From Pseudomonas cremoris (lineage in GTDB: Bacteria; Pseudomonadota; Gammaproteobacteria; Pseudomonadales; Pseudomonadaceae): a DNA stretch of 64,000 bases. Numbering within the stretch: position 1 is the stretch's first letter; each line of letters begins with the position of its first letter. The notes beneath the pieces are model-generated. The model worked only from the letters and a program-made list of their open reading frames with translations. It had not been told where the DNA came from and did not search any database. Position numbers and translations under genes: made by a program. Of the stretch, positions 63,298 through 64,000 are shown in pieces. The DNA lies in contig NZ_JAAXCY010000008.1 in assembly GCF_014230465.1 (NCBI RefSeq), positions 186,001 to 250,000 on the forward strand. Direction: 5' to 3'.

Positions 63298-63340
63298 CAA
63301 AAAACGCCGCTGACCCAAGGATGGGAAAGCGGCGTTTTTG
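63298..63340. terminator. Bidirectional terminator between small membrane gene and thrC
   Basis: A 12-bp stem AAAAACGCCGCT / AGCGGCGTTTTT (63300-63311 with 63328-63339) is flanked by A-run and T-run. It serves the convergent genes. Confidence 0.92.
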
Positions 63341-63355
63341 TGTACGCGGCTTGCC

Positions 63356-64000
63356 TTACAACGGCTTGCCCCGGTTGCCATGCTGACTGACAAACGCCTG
63401 CACAGCCTTCAGGTCGTTGGCCAACACCGTGCAACGCTCTTCACGCTCAAACAGGTCAGCCAAGTGCACCGGCAGTTCCAGCGCCTTGCCAACGCCCGCT
63501 TTCTCCACCGCTTCCGGGAATTTTACCGGGTGGGCGGTGCCCAGGATCACCATCGGGATATCCAGGCTACGACGGCATTCGCGGGCGGCCTTCACACCGA
63601 TAGCGGTGTGCGGGTCAAGCAGTTCGCCGGTCTGTGCGTAGACTTCGGCGATGGTCTCGCAGGTCTGCGCATCGTCCACGGCCAGGGAATCGAACAGCTT
63701 GCGGGTTTCGGTCCAGCGCTCTTCATCGACGCTGAAACCGCCACCGCTCTTGAAGGTGTCCATCAGGCCGGCAATCGCCGCACCGTTGCGACCGTGCATG
63801 TCGAACAGCAGGCGTTCGAAGTTCGACGAGACCATGATGTCCATGGACGGCGACAGGGTTGCGTGCAGGGTTTCCTTGACGTACCTGTTGCCGCTCATGA
63901 AGCGGTGCAGGATGTCGTTGCGGTTGGTGGCGACGATCAACTGGTTGATCGGCAGGCCCATGTTGCGTGCCAGGTAGCCGGCGAAGATGTCGCCGAAGTT
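63356..64000 (-). CDS. thrC: Threonine synthase, C-terminal part (5' end beyond window)
   Basis: The frame is open at base 64000, beginning NFGDIFAGYLARNMGLP, a PLP-enzyme segment of threonine synthase. About 215 C-terminal residues follow (RNDILHRFMSGNRY, SPSMDIMVSSNFERLLFD, DPHTAIGVKAA, ILGTAHPVKFPEAVEKA). The enzyme converts O-phosphohomoserine to threonine. The N terminus with the PLP lysine is outside the window. In PAO1 thrC lies near recJ/yaeQ, matching this arrangement. Confidence 0.95.
   Translation of the reverse strand, partial: NFGDIFAGYLARNMGLPINQLIVATNRNDILHRFMSGNRYVKETLHATLSPSMDIMVSSNFERLLFDMHGRNGAAIAGLMDTFKSGGGFSVDEERWTETRKLFDSLAVDDAQTCETIAEVYAQTGELLDPHTAIGVKAARECRRSLDIPMVILGTAHPVKFPEAVEKAGVGKALELPVHLADLFEREERCTVLANDLKAVQAFVSQHGNRGKPL

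Overview
The window is chromosomal DNA from a fluorescent Pseudomonas (P. fluorescens group). The proteins closely resemble Pseudomonas families, and several blocks keep the gene order of P. aeruginosa PAO1 as I remember it: moxR/DUF58/PilZ/lipoprotein/pyruvate kinase/enoyl-CoA hydratase/ferredoxin reductase/fumarase; gtrS-gltR-glk-edd/gap; inaA-warA-colS-colR near groEL-groES-fxsA and ampG; dinB and mprF with its downstream hydrolase; recJ-yaeQ near thrC. These blocks are scattered in PAO1 but contiguous here. There is no prophage, transposon, integrase or CRISPR array. The only mobile-like DNA is a dense set of REP/REPIN palindromes in intergenic gaps.

Layout. 1-8.2 kb: MoxR/DUF58 pair, PilZ protein, lipoprotein, pyruvate kinase, enoyl-CoA hydratase, ferredoxin reductase and class I fumarase. 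8.3-13 kb: a DctB/DctD-like (MifS/MifR-like) two-component pair beside an alpha-ketoglutarate permease gene that has a sigma-54 promoter and upstream activator-like repeats. 13.1-16.7 kb: a membrane protein, flavin reductase, small ORF, ABM monooxygenase and divergent AraC regulator. 16.8-23.2 kb: the glucose/Entner-Doudoroff cluster with GltR/GtrS and two HexR sites. 23.4-29 kb: an ECF sigma/FecR/TonB receptor heme-signalling set with heme oxygenase and a DUF454 protein. 29.1-35.7 kb: a chemoreceptor with a flagellar-type promoter, a nitroreductase, and a lipoprotein operon (di-heme protein, imelysin, DUF1513) behind a Fur-like site.

35.7-45.4 kb: WarA/InaA envelope operon, ColRS, an LTA-synthase-like sulfatase, GroESL, FxsA and a HugZ-like protein. 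45.5-53.4 kb: DUF481 outer-membrane protein, alkyltransferase-like repair protein, AmpG, ProRS, a lipoprotein, SOS-controlled Pol IV and two identical initiator tRNA genes. 53.6-64 kb: MprF with an AcvB/VirJ-type hydrolase, RecJ, YaeQ, a class III CoA-transferase with a periplasmic binding protein, small ORFs, and the C-terminal part of threonine synthase.

Functionally the region mixes central carbon metabolism, iron/heme acquisition, envelope stress and antimicrobial-peptide defence (ColRS, WarA, InaA, MprF), and DNA damage (DinB, ATL, RecJ). I did not find a clearly undescribed multi-gene system. The most useful new observations are regulatory: a 10-bp motif shared at identical distance before warA and the sulfatase gene (candidate ColR box), the activator-like repeats before the permease, paired 11-bp operators in the AraC intergenic region, and the REPIN/inverted-repeat population.
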